Source: Salipiger abyssi (GTDB taxonomy: Bacteria; Pseudomonadota; Alphaproteobacteria; Rhodobacterales; Rhodobacteraceae). From it: a stretch of DNA of 64,000 bases. Of the stretch, positions 44,152-57,087 are shown piece after piece. The stretch's first letter is position 1, and each line of letters starts with the position of its first letter. The notes beneath the pieces are model-generated. The model saw only the letters and a program-made list of their open reading frames with translations. It did no database searches and was not told the DNA's origin. Both the position numbers and the translations under genes were made by a program. The stretch is taken from contig NZ_JAEKIS010000002.1 in NCBI RefSeq assembly GCF_017311415.1, positions 186,001-250,000 on the forward strand, read 5' to 3'.

Positions 44152-46539
44152 ATGCTTCAGATGAAGACACCGCCCCTCCGCGACGCCATTCTGCGCCATC
44201 TGACCTATTCCTTCGGCAAGGATCCCGAACACGCCATCCTCGAAGACTGGCGCATGGCGCTGAGCTATGCGGTGCGCGACCGGATTGTCGACGCCTGGTT
44301 CAAGGCCACGGGCACGACCTACGACACCGGCGCCAAGCGGGTCTATTACCTGTCGATGGAGTTCCTGATCGGACGGCTGCTCGAGGACGGCATCGTCAAT
44401 CTGGAACTGGTCGACGAGGCCAAGGCCGCGCTGGCCGAGTTCTCCAAGGATTATCACGAGGTGCTGGCCGACGAGCCGGACGCGGCGCTCGGCAATGGCG
44501 GGCTCGGCCGGCTCGCCGCCTGTTTCCTCGAAAGCCTCTCGACCATCGGTTGCCCGGCGCATGGCTACGGCATCCGCTACGAGCATGGCCTCTTCAGGCA
44601 AAGCTTTGTCGACGGGCGCCAGGTCGAGCAGCCTGAGCTGTGGCTGGGCCAGCGCCACGCGTGGGAGTTCGAACGCCCCGAGGTGCGCTATCGCATCGGC
44701 TTCGGCGGCCATATCGACACCCGTGGCGAGACCGTGCGCTGGTATCCCGCCGAAGAGGTCGAGGCGGAGGCTTTCGACACGCCCATCGTCGGCTGGCGCG
44801 GGCACTGGGCCAATACGCTGCGGCTCTGGTCGGGCCGCGCCATCCACCCTTTCGATCTCGACGCGTTCAACCACGGCGATTACGCCCGCGCCGCCGCCCC
44901 CGAGGCGCTGGCGCGCACCATTTCGCGCGTGCTTTATCCCGACGACACCACCGAACAGGGCAAGGAGCTGCGGCTGAAGCAGGAGTATTTCCTGACCGGC
45001 GCCGCGCTGCGCGACATCCTGCGCCGCTTCAACAACCAGTTCGGCGATCTGCGCAAACTGCCCGAAAAGGTGGCGATCCAGCTCAACGACACCCACCCGG
45101 CCATCGCCGGGCCGGAGCTCGTGCGCATCCTGCACGACGAGCGCGGGATCGAATTCGACGAGGCGATGGAGATCGCGCGCGGCACGCTCTCCTACACCAA
45201 CCACACGCTGCTGCCCGAGGCGCTGGAAAGCTGGGACGAGTCGCTCTTTGGCCGGCTGCTGCCGCGTCACATCCAGATCATCGACCGGATCGACAGCACG
45301 CATGCGCACAAGAACCCGTCGCGCACGCAGTCGATGCGGGCCGATCATCAGGTGAAGATGGGCCAGCTCTCCTTTGTCATGGCGCATCACGTCAATGGCG
45401 TCTCGGCGCTGCATACCGAGCTGATGAAGACCACCGTCTTCGAAGAGCTGCACCGCCTGCACCCCGAGCGCATCGTCAACGAGACCAACGGCGTCACGCC
45501 GCGCCGCTGGCTCCTGGCCTGCAACCCGCGCCTCGCCGGGCTGATCACCGAATCCATCGGCGAGGATTGGGTCGACGATCTCGAACAGCTCGAAAAGCTC
45601 GAACCCTATATCGAGGATGCCGGCTGGCTCGACCGCTACGCCCGGGTCAAGCGCGACAACAAGACCGAGCTGTCGAACTGGATGGGCCAGACCTACGGGC
45701 TGCATGTGAGCCCCGACATGATCTTTGATGTGCAGATCAAGCGCATGCACGAATACAAACGCCAGCATCTCAACATCCTCGAGACCATCGCCCACTGGCA
45801 GGAGATCCGCGACAATCCCGATGCCGGCTGGGTGCCGCGGCTGAAGCTCTTTGCCGGCAAGGCAGCGCCGGGCTATTTCTTTGCCAAGGACATCATCCGC
45901 CTGATCAACGATGCGGCGGCGGTGATCAATTCCGATCCGGTGACCAGCAAGTATCTCAAGGTCGCCTTCCTGCCGAATTACAACGTCTCGCTGGCCGAGC
46001 GGCTCATTCCCGCCGCCGATCTGTCGGAGCAGATCTCCACCGCCGGCAAGGAGGCCTCGGGCACCGGCAATATGAAATTCGCCCTGAACGGCGCGCCGAC
46101 CGTCGGCACGCTCGACGGTGCCAATGTCGAGATCCGCGACCATGTGGGGGCCGAGAACTTCTTCCTCTTCGGCCTGACCGCCGAGGAGGTGGTCGAGCGC
46201 CGCAGCGTCGAAAACCATGCATGGAAAGCGGTCGTGGCCGATCCGCGCCTCAAGCGCGCGCTCGACGCGATCCGCGAGGGTCGGTTCTCGCCGTCGGAGC
46301 CCGAGCGCTATCATGGCGTGGTCGATAATCTGCAAGGCGCCGATTACTTCCTCGTCTGCTCGGATTTCAGCGATTACTGGCGCGCGCAGCGCGAGGTGGA
46401 TCAGGCCTTTGCCGAGCCCACGGGCTGGGCGCGCATGGCCGCTTACAACACCGCGCGCTCGGGCTGGTTCTCGTCGGATCGCACGATCCGGGGCTATATG
46501 TCGGATATTTGGCAGGCAAAGAGCCTGCTCGACATCTAA
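44152..46539 (+). CDS. glgP: Glycogen phosphorylase
   Basis: The 795-residue protein has the glycosyltransferase 35 fold, with YYLSMEFLIGR near the N-terminus, AALGNGGLGRLAACFLES, and the PLP lysine segment EASGTGNMKFALNGA at about residue 640. It releases glucose-1-phosphate from glycogen or maltodextrin. It is the first gene of glgP-B-C-A-X-malQ-pgm; the 95-base spacer before it contains a weak TTGCCT/TATTGA pair. No terminator is visible after glk, so read-through is possible. Confidence 0.97.
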   Translation: MLQMKTPPLRDAILRHLTYSFGKDPEHAILEDWRMALSYAVRDRIVDAWFKATGTTYDTGAKRVYYLSMEFLIGRLLEDGIVNLELVDEAKAALAEFSKDYHEVLADEPDAALGNGGLGRLAACFLESLSTIGCPAHGYGIRYEHGLFRQSFVDGRQVEQPELWLGQRHAWEFERPEVRYRIGFGGHIDTRGETVRWYPAEEVEAEAFDTPIVGWRGHWANTLRLWSGRAIHPFDLDAFNHGDYARAAAPEALARTISRVLYPDDTTEQGKELRLKQEYFLTGAALRDILRRFNNQFGDLRKLPEKVAIQLNDTHPAIAGPELVRILHDERGIEFDEAMEIARGTLSYTNHTLLPEALESWDESLFGRLLPRHIQIIDRIDSTHAHKNPSRTQSMRADHQVKMGQLSFVMAHHVNGVSALHTELMKTTVFEELHRLHPERIVNETNGVTPRRWLLACNPRLAGLITESIGEDWVDDLEQLEKLEPYIEDAGWLDRYARVKRDNKTELSNWMGQTYGLHVSPDMIFDVQIKRMHEYKRQHLNILETIAHWQEIRDNPDAGWVPRLKLFAGKAAPGYFFAKDIIRLINDAAAVINSDPVTSKYLKVAFLPNYNVSLAERLIPAADLSEQISTAGKEASGTGNMKFALNGAPTVGTLDGANVEIRDHVGAENFFLFGLTAEEVVERRSVENHAWKAVVADPRLKRALDAIREGRFSPSEPERYHGVVDNLQGADYFLVCSDFSDYWRAQREVDQAFAEPTGWARMAAYNTARSGWFSSDRTIRGYMSDIWQAKSLLDI

Positions 46540-46598
46540 GCCGCTAACAGGCGCCGCCGGGCATTGCAGCCCGCGCGGATCGCACTAAAGTCCGGGGC

Positions 46599-48782
46599 AT
46601 GACCGATGCAAATCACCCCACCGCCCCGGACTTTCAACGCCTGATCAACGGGCATCACGACGATCCCTTCTCCATTCTCGGACCGCATTCGCAGGACGGT
46701 GCGCGCAGCGTCACCGCCTTCGATCCCGGCGCCGAGGAGATGTGGGCAGTGATCGGAAAAAAGGCCCACCCTCTGGCGCCCGTCGATGGCGCGCCAGGAG
46801 TGTTTCGCGGCAAGGTTCCGGGCGACAAAGCCTATTTTCTGCGCGGTGCCGCCGGCGGCAACAGCTGGGAATTCGAAGACGCGTACCGCTTCGGCCCGGT
46901 GCTCGGCGAGATCGACGAGTATCTGCTCGGCGAAGGCAGCCATTTGCGGATCTGGGAGGCGCTCGGCGCCCACGTGATCGAGCATGAGGGCGTGCGCGGC
47001 ACGCAATTCGCCGTCTGGGCGCCGAACGCTAAGCGCGTCTCCGTCGTAGGCGATTTCAACTGGTGGGACGGGCTGCGCCACACCATGCGCCGGCGCGGCG
47101 CCACCGGCGTCTGGGAGATTTTCATTCCCGACGTCGGCGACGGCGCGCTCTACCGCTACGAAATCGTCGGGCCGGACGGCCAGCTCCAGCCGCGCAAGGC
47201 CGACCCGGTGGGCTTCGGCTCCGAACACCCGCCCGCAAATGCCTCCATCGTGCGCGACATCAATGGCTATGGCTGGTCGGATGGCGACTGGATGACCTCG
47301 CGCCAGGCGGCGCAGAACCGCGAAGCGCCGATCTCCGTCTACGAGGTCCACCTGCCCTCCTGGCGCCGCAAGGACTGGGGCCGCCCGATCTCTTACGTCG
47401 AGGCGGCGACCGAGCTGGTCGAGTACGTCAAGGAGATGGGCTTTACCCATATCGAGCTGCTGCCGATCAGCGAATACCCGTTCGACGGCTCCTGGGGCTA
47501 TCAGCCCATCGGCATGTTCGCGCCCACCATCCGCTGCGGTCTGCCGCATGAGTTCCGCGATCTGGTCAATGCCGCGCACCGCGCCGGGCTGGGTGTTATT
47601 CTCGACTGGGTGCCGGGGCATTTCCCCTCCGACCCGCATGGGCTGGGCAAGTTCGACGGCACCGCGCTCTATGAGCATGCCGACCCGCGCGAGGGCTTCC
47701 ACAAGGACTGGAACACGCTGATCTACAATTACGGTCGGGCGGAGGTGTCGAACTTCCTCACCGCCAACGCGCTCTACTGGCTGGAGGAATACCATGCCGA
47801 CGGGCTGCGGGTGGATGCGGTGGCCTCGATGCTCTATCGCGATTATTCGCGCCAGCCGGGCGAATGGGTGCCCAACAAGGATGGCGGGCGCGAGAATTAC
47901 GAGGCCATTTCCCTGCTGCAACGGATGAACACCGCCACCTATGGCGAAAATCCCGGCATCATGACCGTGGCCGAGGAAAGCACCGCCTATCCCGGCGTAT
48001 CTCAGCCGGTCGATCAGGGCGGGTTGGGCTTTGGCTTCAAGTGGAACATGGGGTGGATGAATGACACCCTGGAATACGTCAAGAAAGACCCGATCTACCG
48101 CCAGTATCATCACCACCAGATGACCTTTGGCCTGGTCTATGCGTTTTCCGAGAATTTCATCCTGCCGATCAGCCATGACGAGGTGGTGCACGGCAAGGGC
48201 TCGATGATCGGCAAGATGCCGGGCAGCGACTGGGAGAAATTCGCCAATCTGCGCGCCTATTACGGTTTCATGTGGGGCCATCCGGGCAAGAAGCTGCTGT
48301 TCATGGGGCAAGAGATCGCGCAGTGGTCGGAATGGAACCACGACGACCAGGTCGACTGGGATTGCCTGCAAAACCCGGCCCATGCCGGCATGCAGGCGCT
48401 GGTGCGCGATCTCAACCATCTCTACCGGGACACGCCGGCGCTGCATGCCAAGGATTGCTATGCGGACGGGTTCCAGTGGATCTGCGGCGACGACGCGCAG
48501 AATTCCGTTTTCTCCTGGGTGCGACGGGGTGCGCCCGGAGATCCCGAAGTTGTGGTCATCTGCAACTTCACCCCGCAAGAGCAAGGGTCGTATCGCATGG
48601 GGATGCCTGCGACCGGACGCTGGCGCGAGGCTCTGAACAGCGATGCCGAGATCTACGGGGGCGGCAATCGCGGAAACTACGGCGCCGTCGAGGCGCATGC
48701 GGGGGACCATCACGGCCAGCCGGCCTATGCCGACGTGACGATCCCGCCGCTCTCGACGCTCTATCTGATACGGGACAGTTGA
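46599..48782 (+). CDS. glgB: 1,4-alpha-glucan branching enzyme
   Basis: The 727-residue protein has an N-terminal branching-enzyme domain, a CBM48 (FAVWAPNAKRVSVVGDFNWW), and a GH13_9 barrel with nucleophile Asp in DGLRVDAVASMLYRDYSR, acid Glu in TVAEESTAYPG and SHDEVVHGKGSM. It introduces alpha-1,6 branches into glycogen. A CGCTAACA half-site (46542-46549) lies in the 59-base spacer from glgP. Full length, no interruptions. Confidence 0.98.
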   Translation: MTDANHPTAPDFQRLINGHHDDPFSILGPHSQDGARSVTAFDPGAEEMWAVIGKKAHPLAPVDGAPGVFRGKVPGDKAYFLRGAAGGNSWEFEDAYRFGPVLGEIDEYLLGEGSHLRIWEALGAHVIEHEGVRGTQFAVWAPNAKRVSVVGDFNWWDGLRHTMRRRGATGVWEIFIPDVGDGALYRYEIVGPDGQLQPRKADPVGFGSEHPPANASIVRDINGYGWSDGDWMTSRQAAQNREAPISVYEVHLPSWRRKDWGRPISYVEAATELVEYVKEMGFTHIELLPISEYPFDGSWGYQPIGMFAPTIRCGLPHEFRDLVNAAHRAGLGVILDWVPGHFPSDPHGLGKFDGTALYEHADPREGFHKDWNTLIYNYGRAEVSNFLTANALYWLEEYHADGLRVDAVASMLYRDYSRQPGEWVPNKDGGRENYEAISLLQRMNTATYGENPGIMTVAEESTAYPGVSQPVDQGGLGFGFKWNMGWMNDTLEYVKKDPIYRQYHHHQMTFGLVYAFSENFILPISHDEVVHGKGSMIGKMPGSDWEKFANLRAYYGFMWGHPGKKLLFMGQEIAQWSEWNHDDQVDWDCLQNPAHAGMQALVRDLNHLYRDTPALHAKDCYADGFQWICGDDAQNSVFSWVRRGAPGDPEVVVICNFTPQEQGSYRMGMPATGRWREALNSDAEIYGGGNRGNYGAVEAHAGDHHGQPAYADVTIPPLSTLYLIRDS

Positions 48783-48849
48783 TATAAGTTTTACAATCGG
48801 TTGTCAGAACTCGGGGCACGACAACCTCTCAACATGAAGAGGATCTGAC

Positions 48850-50115
48850 ATGCCATGGAGAAACCAGAGGCTTGCGGGGCGAAGCATGGCCTTCGTCCTC
48901 GCGGGCGGGCGCGGTTCGCGCCTGCACGAGCTGACCAATTACCGCGTCAAACCCGCCGTCTATTTCGGCGGCAAGACGCGGATCATCGACTTCGCGCTGT
49001 CCAACGCGATGAATTCCGGTATCCGCAAGATCGCGCTGGCCACCCAGTACAAGGCGCATAGCCTGATCCGGCACGTCCAGCGCGGCTGGAGCTTTTTCCG
49101 CGCCGAGCGTCACGAGTTCCTCGACATCCTGCCGGCCTCGCAGCGGGTTTCCGAGGGCATGTGGTATCGCGGCACGGTCGATGCGGTGGCGCAGAATATC
49201 GACATCATCGACAGCTATGACGTGGATTACATCGTGATCCTGGCGGGGGATCATATTTACAAGATGGATTACGAGCTGATGATCCGTCAGCATGTGGAGA
49301 CAAAGGCGGATGTCACCGTCGGCTGCCTCACCGTCGACCGTCCCGAGGCCAGCGCCTTTGGCTGCATGGCGGTGGACGACAAGGACCGCATCACCTCCTT
49401 CCTGGAAAAGCCCGTGGATCCGCCCGGCCTACCCGACGATCCGGAAAAGACGCTGGTTTCCATGGGAATCTATGTGTTCGACTGGAAATTCCTGCGCGAG
49501 CGGCTGGTCGAGGATCTCGACAACGACGCCTCCAGCCACGATTTCGGCAATGACATGATCCCCGAGATCGTCGCCAAGGGCACCGCGCAGGCGCATCGCT
49601 TCGAGGATAGCTGCGTGCGCTCGCGCCCCGGCGCGCCGGCCTATTGGCGCGACGTCGGCACGATAGATGCGTTCTGGAAGGCCAATATCGACCTGACCGA
49701 TTTCACCCCCGATCTCGATCTCTGGGATACGGACTGGCCGATCTGGACCTATTCCGAGCTGCTGCCGCCGGCGAAATTCATCCATGACGAGGAAGACCGG
49801 CGCGGCTCCGCCGTCAGCTCGCTGGTCACCGGCGGCTGCATCATCTCGGGCACCGAGATCCGCGAGTCGCTGCTCTCGACCATGTGCCACACCAATTCCT
49901 ATGCCTCGCTCTATCGCGCCGTGGCGCTGCCCTATGTCTATGTCTCGCGGCACGCGCGTCTTAAAAACGTGGTCATCAATCGTGGGGTACATATCCCCGA
50001 GGGGCTCGTCGTCGGCGAGGATCCCGAAGAAGATGCCAAATGGTTCCGCGTCAGCCCCGGCGGCGTGACCCTGATTACCCAGCGCATGCTGGACCGGAGA
50101 GAAGCCGAAAAATGA
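48850..50115 (+). CDS. glgC: Glucose-1-phosphate adenylyltransferase
   Basis: The 421-residue protein has the nucleotidyl-transferase motif [13 protein letters not shown], the glucose-1-phosphate region [18 protein letters not shown] and a C-terminal left-handed beta-helix. It makes ADP-glucose, the committed step of glycogen synthesis, and is usually activated by fructose-6-phosphate or pyruvate in this group. AGAGGATCTGAC precedes the ATG at 48850. The stop overlaps the glgA start (ATGA). Confidence 0.98.
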   Translation: MPWRNQRLAGRSMAFVLAGGRGSRLHELTNYRVKPAVYFGGKTRIIDFALSNAMNSGIRKIALATQYKAHSLIRHVQRGWSFFRAERHEFLDILPASQRVSEGMWYRGTVDAVAQNIDIIDSYDVDYIVILAGDHIYKMDYELMIRQHVETKADVTVGCLTVDRPEASAFGCMAVDDKDRITSFLEKPVDPPGLPDDPEKTLVSMGIYVFDWKFLRERLVEDLDNDASSHDFGNDMIPEIVAKGTAQAHRFEDSCVRSRPGAPAYWRDVGTIDAFWKANIDLTDFTPDLDLWDTDWPIWTYSELLPPAKFIHDEEDRRGSAVSSLVTGGCIISGTEIRESLLSTMCHTNSYASLYRAVALPYVYVSRHARLKNVVINRGVHIPEGLVVGEDPEEDAKWFRVSPGGVTLITQRMLDRREAEK

Positions 50116-51524
50116 CAAGAGTCCTGTCCGTGGCCTCGGAATGCGTCCCCCTGATCAAGACCGGGGGGCTCGCGGATGTGGCCGGCGCCCTGCCCGCCGC
50201 GCTGGCGCCCCACGGGGTCGAGATGCGCACGCTGCTGCCGGGCTACCGCCCAGTGATGCAGGCGATCACGCGGAATCACCAGGTGGCCGAATGGGACGAT
50301 CTCTTCGGCGGCTTCGCCCGTGTCTTTCGCGGCAAGCTCGGCGAGCAGGTGGTCTATGCGCTCGATGCACCGCATCTCTACGACCGTGACGGCGGCCCCT
50401 ATATCGACGCGCAGGGCCGCGACTGGCCCGACAATCCCGAACGCTTCGCCGCGCTCTCCAGCGCCGCCGCGATGATCGCCGCCGACGGGATCGAGGGCTG
50501 GACACCGCAGATCCTGCATTGCCACGACTGGCAGGCGGGTTTTGCGCCGCTCTATCTGCGCGAGCTCGGCGCCGGCGACCGGGTCGCCTCGCTGATGACG
50601 ATCCACAATATCGCCTTTCAGGGTATCACCCGCGCCTCGATGATCTCTGCGCTCGGCCTGCCGCGCTCCGGATTCAACGAGAAGGGTTATGAATTCTGGA
50701 ACAATATCAGCGCCCTGAAGGCCGGTCTTGTCTATGCGGATAAACTGTCCACCGTCTCGCCCACCTACGCGTCAGAGCTGATGACGGAGGAGTTCGGCAA
50801 CGGGCTCGACGGTCTGCTGCGCGAGCGGCAGGAGGATCTCGTCGGCATCCTCAACGGCATCGACGAGGCGCTCTGGACACCGCCCTACAAGACCCCCGTC
50901 GGCAAGGCCAAGCACCGCGCCGCCCTGCGCGAGGAGATGGGCCTGCCCGACTGGCCCGGCCCGGTCTGCGTGCTGATCTCGCGGCTCACCTCTCAGAAAG
51001 GCCTCGACATCCTGCTTCAGGCGCTACCCGCGCTGCTCGATCGCGGCGGTCAGCTGGCGCTGCTCGGCACCGGCGAACGCGAGCTGGAACGCGCCTTCAT
51101 GGCCTATGCCGAGGCGCATCCGGGCGTCGCCGTCACCATCGGCTATGACGAGTCCCTGGCGCGGCGGCTGGTCGCCGGCGGCGACGCCATCCTCGTGCCC
51201 TCGCGATTCGAGCCCTGCGGCCTCACCCAGCTTTACGGGCTGCGCTACGGCACGCTGCCGCTGGTGGCGCTCACCGGCGGTCTCGCGGATACGGTGATCA
51301 ACGCATCGCCTGCCGGATTGGCAGCGGGTGCCGCAACCGGGCTCCAGTTCCACCCGGTGACCGCGCAGGCCCTTGCGCAGGCCCTCATGAAACTGGTCAA
51401 ACTTTATGAGGACCGTGCAACCTGGACCAAGATGATGAAAAACGCCATGGCAGCCCCGGTCAGCTGGGAGCATTCCGCCGCCGATTACGCGACGCTCTAC
51501 CGCGAGATGGTCAAAGCTGAATGA
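50112..51524 (+). CDS. glgA: Glycogen synthase
   Basis: The 470-residue GT5 enzyme begins [27 protein letters not shown] with the ADP-glucose binding KTGGL and has the C-terminal [18 protein letters not shown]. It extends glycogen with ADP-glucose from GlgC. The ATG at 50112 overlaps the glgC stop by 4 bases; an upstream in-frame ATG at 50040 would lie inside glgC. Its own stop overlaps glgX by 4 bases. Confidence 0.97.
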   Translation: MTRVLSVASECVPLIKTGGLADVAGALPAALAPHGVEMRTLLPGYRPVMQAITRNHQVAEWDDLFGGFARVFRGKLGEQVVYALDAPHLYDRDGGPYIDAQGRDWPDNPERFAALSSAAAMIAADGIEGWTPQILHCHDWQAGFAPLYLRELGAGDRVASLMTIHNIAFQGITRASMISALGLPRSGFNEKGYEFWNNISALKAGLVYADKLSTVSPTYASELMTEEFGNGLDGLLRERQEDLVGILNGIDEALWTPPYKTPVGKAKHRAALREEMGLPDWPGPVCVLISRLTSQKGLDILLQALPALLDRGGQLALLGTGERELERAFMAYAEAHPGVAVTIGYDESLARRLVAGGDAILVPSRFEPCGLTQLYGLRYGTLPLVALTGGLADTVINASPAGLAAGAATGLQFHPVTAQALAQALMKLVKLYEDRATWTKMMKNAMAAPVSWEHSAADYATLYREMVKAE

Positions 51525-53578
51525 CCGGCCCCGAGATTCTGGCAGGACATGCCGCGCCGCTGGGCGCCACGTTCGACGGCGACGGGGTGAATTTCGCCGT
51601 CTTTTCGCAACATGCCGAAGCGGTGACGCTCTGCCTCTTCGACGAACACGGCACCGAAAGCGCCCGCCTGCCGCTGCCCGAACGCGACGGCGATATCTGG
51701 CACGGCCGGGTGCCGGGGCTGACCCCGGGCCAGCTCTACGGCTTTCGTGCCGACGGGCCCTTTGCCCCGCGCGACGGCCACCGCTTCAACCACGCCAAGC
51801 TGCTGATCGACCCTTACGCGCGCCGCCTCACCGGCCATCCGGTCTGGCACGATGCGCTGATGGGCGGGGCCGAGGCGCCGGACGAGCGCGACAGCGCCCG
51901 GTTCATGCCGAAATGCGTGGTCGAAGACCCGAGCTACGACTGGGGCCGCCACAGCGCGCCGGACTGGCCGCTTGAGGAAAGCGTGATCTACGAGGCCCAT
52001 GTGAAAGGCCTGACCAAGCGCTTTCCTCGCGCCGACCATGCCGGCCATTTCCTCGCGCTCGCCTCCGACCCGGTACTGGAGCATCTGGTCAAACTCGGCA
52101 TCACCGCCATCGAACTACTGCCGGTGCAGGCCTTTCTCAACGACCGCTTCCTGATCAAGAAGGGGCTGGTCAATTACTGGGGCTACCAGACGCTCGGCTT
52201 CTTCGCGCCCGAGCCGCGCTATCTCAGCCAGGGCCGGCTCTGGGAATTCCAGTATATGGTGGCGCGGCTGCATTCCGCCGGGATCGAGGTGATCCTGGAC
52301 GTGGTCTATAACCATAGCTGCGAAGGCGACGAGAACGGCCCGACGCTCGCCTTTCGCGGGCTCGACAACCGCTCGTATTACCGGCTGCATGACGACAAGC
52401 GCTACTACATCAACGACACCGGCACCGGGAACACGCTGAACCTCGAACATCCGATGGTGCTGCGCATGGTGATGGATTCCTTGCGCTACTGGGCGACGAC
52501 CATGGGGGTGGACGGGTTCCGCTTCGATCTCTGCTCGACGCTGGGGCGTACCTCCAACGGCTTCGATCCGAACTCCGCCTTCTTCAAGGCGATCCGGCAA
52601 GACCCTGTACTTGCGAGCAAGAAGCTCATCGCCGAGCCCTGGGATATCGGCCCGGGTGGCTATCAGCTCGGCAGCTACCCGCCGCCCTTCGCCGAGTGGA
52701 ACGACCAGTATCGCGACAGCGTGCGCCGGTTCTGGCGCGGCGATGTCGGCCATGTTCCGGTGCTGGCCGACCGCATCACCGGCTCCGCCGGGCATTTCGA
52801 TCATTCCGGACGCGCGCCCACCGCCTCGGTCAACCTGCTGACCGCGCATGATGGCTACACGCTCAACGATCTGGTGAGCTATGTTGAGCGTCACAACGAG
52901 GCCAATGGCGAGGACAACCGCGACGGGCACGGCGAGAACTATTCCGATAACTTTGGCGTCGAAGGCCCTACGGATAATGAGGAAATTCTCACCGCCCGCG
53001 CCTTGCGGCGACGCAACATGATGGCGACGCTGCTGTTCAGTCAGGGCACGCCGATGATCCTCGCGGGCGACGAGCTGGGCAATTCGCAGATGGGCAACAA
53101 CAACGCCTATGCGCAGGATAACGAGATCGGCTGGATCGACTGGGAAAATGCCGACGAAAAGTTCATGGCCTTCACCCGCTGGCTGATCAGCTTCCGCAAA
53201 TCGCACCCGATCCTGCGGCAAAAGCGCTATCTGCATTCGCAACCGCGCAAGGTCGATGGCGTGCCCGATCTGTTCTGGTGGCGCCCGGACGGCACCGAGA
53301 TGACCCGCGCCGACTGGACCAACGGACATTTGCAGGTGCTCTGCGCCGAGCTCCGCATCGCCAGCGGCACGCCACGCTATGCCCAGCGGGAAGAGGCGAT
53401 CTATCTCGCCTTCAACGCCGGTGACGAGGTGCAACTGACGCTGCCGGGCCTGCCCGCCGGCTTTCGCTGGGTGCGCCATGTGGACACCGCGCAACCGCTG
53501 GCACCGGCGGAGCCGGTGGGGCTGAGCATGACCATGGCGGCCAATTCCGTGCTGGCGCTGGTGGAGGAACCGGGATGA
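51521..53578 (+). CDS. glgX: Glycogen debranching enzyme
   Basis: The 685-residue protein has an N-terminal CBM48-like domain (VNFAVFSQHAEAVTLCLFD) and a GH13_11 barrel: VVYNHSCEGDENGPT, nucleophile Asp in DGFRFDLCSTL, acid Glu in LIAEPWDIGPGG. It cleaves alpha-1,6 branches of limit dextrin left by GlgP. ATG 51521 overlaps the glgA stop; the last 4 bases overlap malQ. Together with GlgP and MalQ it completes glycogen breakdown. Confidence 0.97.
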   Translation: MTGPEILAGHAAPLGATFDGDGVNFAVFSQHAEAVTLCLFDEHGTESARLPLPERDGDIWHGRVPGLTPGQLYGFRADGPFAPRDGHRFNHAKLLIDPYARRLTGHPVWHDALMGGAEAPDERDSARFMPKCVVEDPSYDWGRHSAPDWPLEESVIYEAHVKGLTKRFPRADHAGHFLALASDPVLEHLVKLGITAIELLPVQAFLNDRFLIKKGLVNYWGYQTLGFFAPEPRYLSQGRLWEFQYMVARLHSAGIEVILDVVYNHSCEGDENGPTLAFRGLDNRSYYRLHDDKRYYINDTGTGNTLNLEHPMVLRMVMDSLRYWATTMGVDGFRFDLCSTLGRTSNGFDPNSAFFKAIRQDPVLASKKLIAEPWDIGPGGYQLGSYPPPFAEWNDQYRDSVRRFWRGDVGHVPVLADRITGSAGHFDHSGRAPTASVNLLTAHDGYTLNDLVSYVERHNEANGEDNRDGHGENYSDNFGVEGPTDNEEILTARALRRRNMMATLLFSQGTPMILAGDELGNSQMGNNNAYAQDNEIGWIDWENADEKFMAFTRWLISFRKSHPILRQKRYLHSQPRKVDGVPDLFWWRPDGTEMTRADWTNGHLQVLCAELRIASGTPRYAQREEAIYLAFNAGDEVQLTLPGLPAGFRWVRHVDTAQPLAPAEPVGLSMTMAANSVLALVEEPG

Positions 53579-55434
53579 GCGACCCTACCCTCGACACCCG
53601 CGCCAGAAAAGCCGGAATCATTGCTGAATTCAGGGATTTGTTCGGCAATATTCAGGTCGCATCTGACGAAAGCAAATTGGCCATTCTCGCCGCGATGGGG
53701 CTTTCGGAGGCAGATGACATGCCCGAGCCCGCGCTGCCGCGCTGGCATGTGTGCTCCACCGATGAACCGCCCGCACTGGCGGTGCCGGGCGCGTGGCGCA
53801 TCGTGCTGGAGGATGGCAGCGAGCGCGAGGGGCGCGGCCCGCTGCCGGCACTGCCGCTGGGCCGGCACCGGCTGGAGAGCGACGGCGCGCGCTGCTGGCT
53901 GCTCTCGGCGCCGCCCCGGCTGCCGCTGCCACGGCATCTCTGGGGGCTGATGGCACCGCTCGCCTGCCTGCGCAGCACCGCACAGGGCGGGATCGGCAGC
54001 TATGACGATCTCGCGCAGCTCGCCGAGGGGCTGGCGGCACAGGGCGCCGCCTTTGTCGGCGTGAACCCGATCCATGCGGGCTTTCCCGCCCATCCCGACG
54101 GGTTCAGCCCCTACACCCCCTCGCATCGCCGCCGCTTTGCGCCGCTCTACCTGCCCACCGCCGCGCGGGCGCCCGAGCCCGGACCGCTGCTGATCTTCTC
54201 CGAAGAGCTGCCCGCGCGCATGCAGGCGCTGGAGGAGGAGTTTCGCGCCGCCCCGCCGGGCGCCGCCTTTGAGCGCTATCTCAGCCACGAGGGCGAGGCG
54301 CTGCACCGTTTCGCCACCCATCAGGCGCTGTCGGAAAAGCTCGGCGCCTATTGGGACAGCTGGCCCGCGGCCTATCACGATCCGCAAAGCCCCGAGGTGG
54401 CGCAGGCGGCGCATGATCTGGCCGAACGCGTGCGCTTTCACGCCTGGCTGCAATACAAATCCGAGGGCGCTCTGGCCGAGACCCAGAGCCGCGCCAAAGG
54501 TGCCGGCATGGATCTGGGGCTCTATCTCGACCTCGCGGTCGGCACCCATCCGCATGGCGCCGAGACCTGGGACGACCGGCAGAGCTTTGCCTTCGGCGCC
54601 AGCCTCGGCGCGCCGCCGGATGCCTTTGCGCCGCAGGGGCAGAACTGGCATCTGGCGCCCTTCAACCCCGCGCATCTGATCGACACCGGGTTCGAGGCGC
54701 TGGCGCTCACCCTGCGCCAACAACTGCGCTTCAGCGGCGCGCTGCGCATCGACCATATCCTCGGCTTCGAGCGGGCCTTCTGGGTGCCCGATGGCGACCT
54801 GCCCGGCGCCTATGTCGCCATGCCGCGCGAGGCGATGCTGGCGGTCGCGCGGATGGAGGCGGCGCGCGCCGGCGCCGTCATCGTCGGCGAGGATCTGGGG
54901 GTGATCCCCGACGGGCTCCAGCAGGCGCTGAGCGACAGCGGCATTCTCGGCTGCCGGCTGATGTGTTTCGAGCATGATGGCGATCCGCCCTGGTATCGCG
55001 CGCCCAAGGACTATCCCGAGGGGGTCATCGCCAGCTTCTCCTCGCACGATCTGCCCACATGGAGGGGCTGGCGCGAGGGGCGCGAGATCCTGCTGCGCCG
55101 CGAGATCGGCATCCTCCCGCCGGAGCATGTGGACGGCATGCTCTCGTGGCGCGGTCGCGAGGTCGAGGGGATGGACGGCGCCACTTCGCCCTATCGCAAT
55201 GGCTATGGCCCCGAGGCGCCCGAGGCGATGGCCGCGCTGCTGGCGGAAACCGCCGCCTGCATGACGGCGTTACAGGTCGAGGATATTCTGGGCATGGACA
55301 ATCAGCCGAACCTGCCGGGAACGGTGTCCGAATATCCGAACTGGCGCCAGCGCCTGCCCGTCTCGCCGGAAGAGATCGCCGCCTCGCCGGTGCTTGCAAA
55401 CGCCGCCCGGATCATGAAACGTGCCGGGCGATAG
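53575..55434 (+). CDS. malQ: 4-alpha-glucanotransferase (amylomaltase)
   Basis: The 619-residue GH77 protein has the nucleophile Asp in LRIDHILGFERAFW, the acid Glu in VIVGEDLGVIP and the transition-state Asp in SSHDLPTWRGW. It disproportionates maltodextrins released during glycogen breakdown into longer chains for GlgP and free glucose for Glk. The first 130 residues are an N-terminal extension typical of the proteobacterial branch. ATGA overlap with glgX indicates coupling. Confidence 0.95.
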   Translation: MSDPTLDTRARKAGIIAEFRDLFGNIQVASDESKLAILAAMGLSEADDMPEPALPRWHVCSTDEPPALAVPGAWRIVLEDGSEREGRGPLPALPLGRHRLESDGARCWLLSAPPRLPLPRHLWGLMAPLACLRSTAQGGIGSYDDLAQLAEGLAAQGAAFVGVNPIHAGFPAHPDGFSPYTPSHRRRFAPLYLPTAARAPEPGPLLIFSEELPARMQALEEEFRAAPPGAAFERYLSHEGEALHRFATHQALSEKLGAYWDSWPAAYHDPQSPEVAQAAHDLAERVRFHAWLQYKSEGALAETQSRAKGAGMDLGLYLDLAVGTHPHGAETWDDRQSFAFGASLGAPPDAFAPQGQNWHLAPFNPAHLIDTGFEALALTLRQQLRFSGALRIDHILGFERAFWVPDGDLPGAYVAMPREAMLAVARMEAARAGAVIVGEDLGVIPDGLQQALSDSGILGCRLMCFEHDGDPPWYRAPKDYPEGVIASFSSHDLPTWRGWREGREILLRREIGILPPEHVDGMLSWRGREVEGMDGATSPYRNGYGPEAPEAMAALLAETAACMTALQVEDILGMDNQPNLPGTVSEYPNWRQRLPVSPEEIAASPVLANAARIMKRAGR

Positions 55435-55443
55435 GAGACCTGA

Positions 55444-57081
<1,638 letters not shown>

Positions 57082-57087
57082 TCGCGC

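Noticed and set aside
44053-46335. Long open frame (760 codons) on the strand opposite glgP
   Set aside because: It is a shadow of glgP caused by high GC and codon bias; it has no ribosome-binding site and the product has no recognisable motif. The same holds for the 725-codon frame opposite glgB (46536-48713) and many others.
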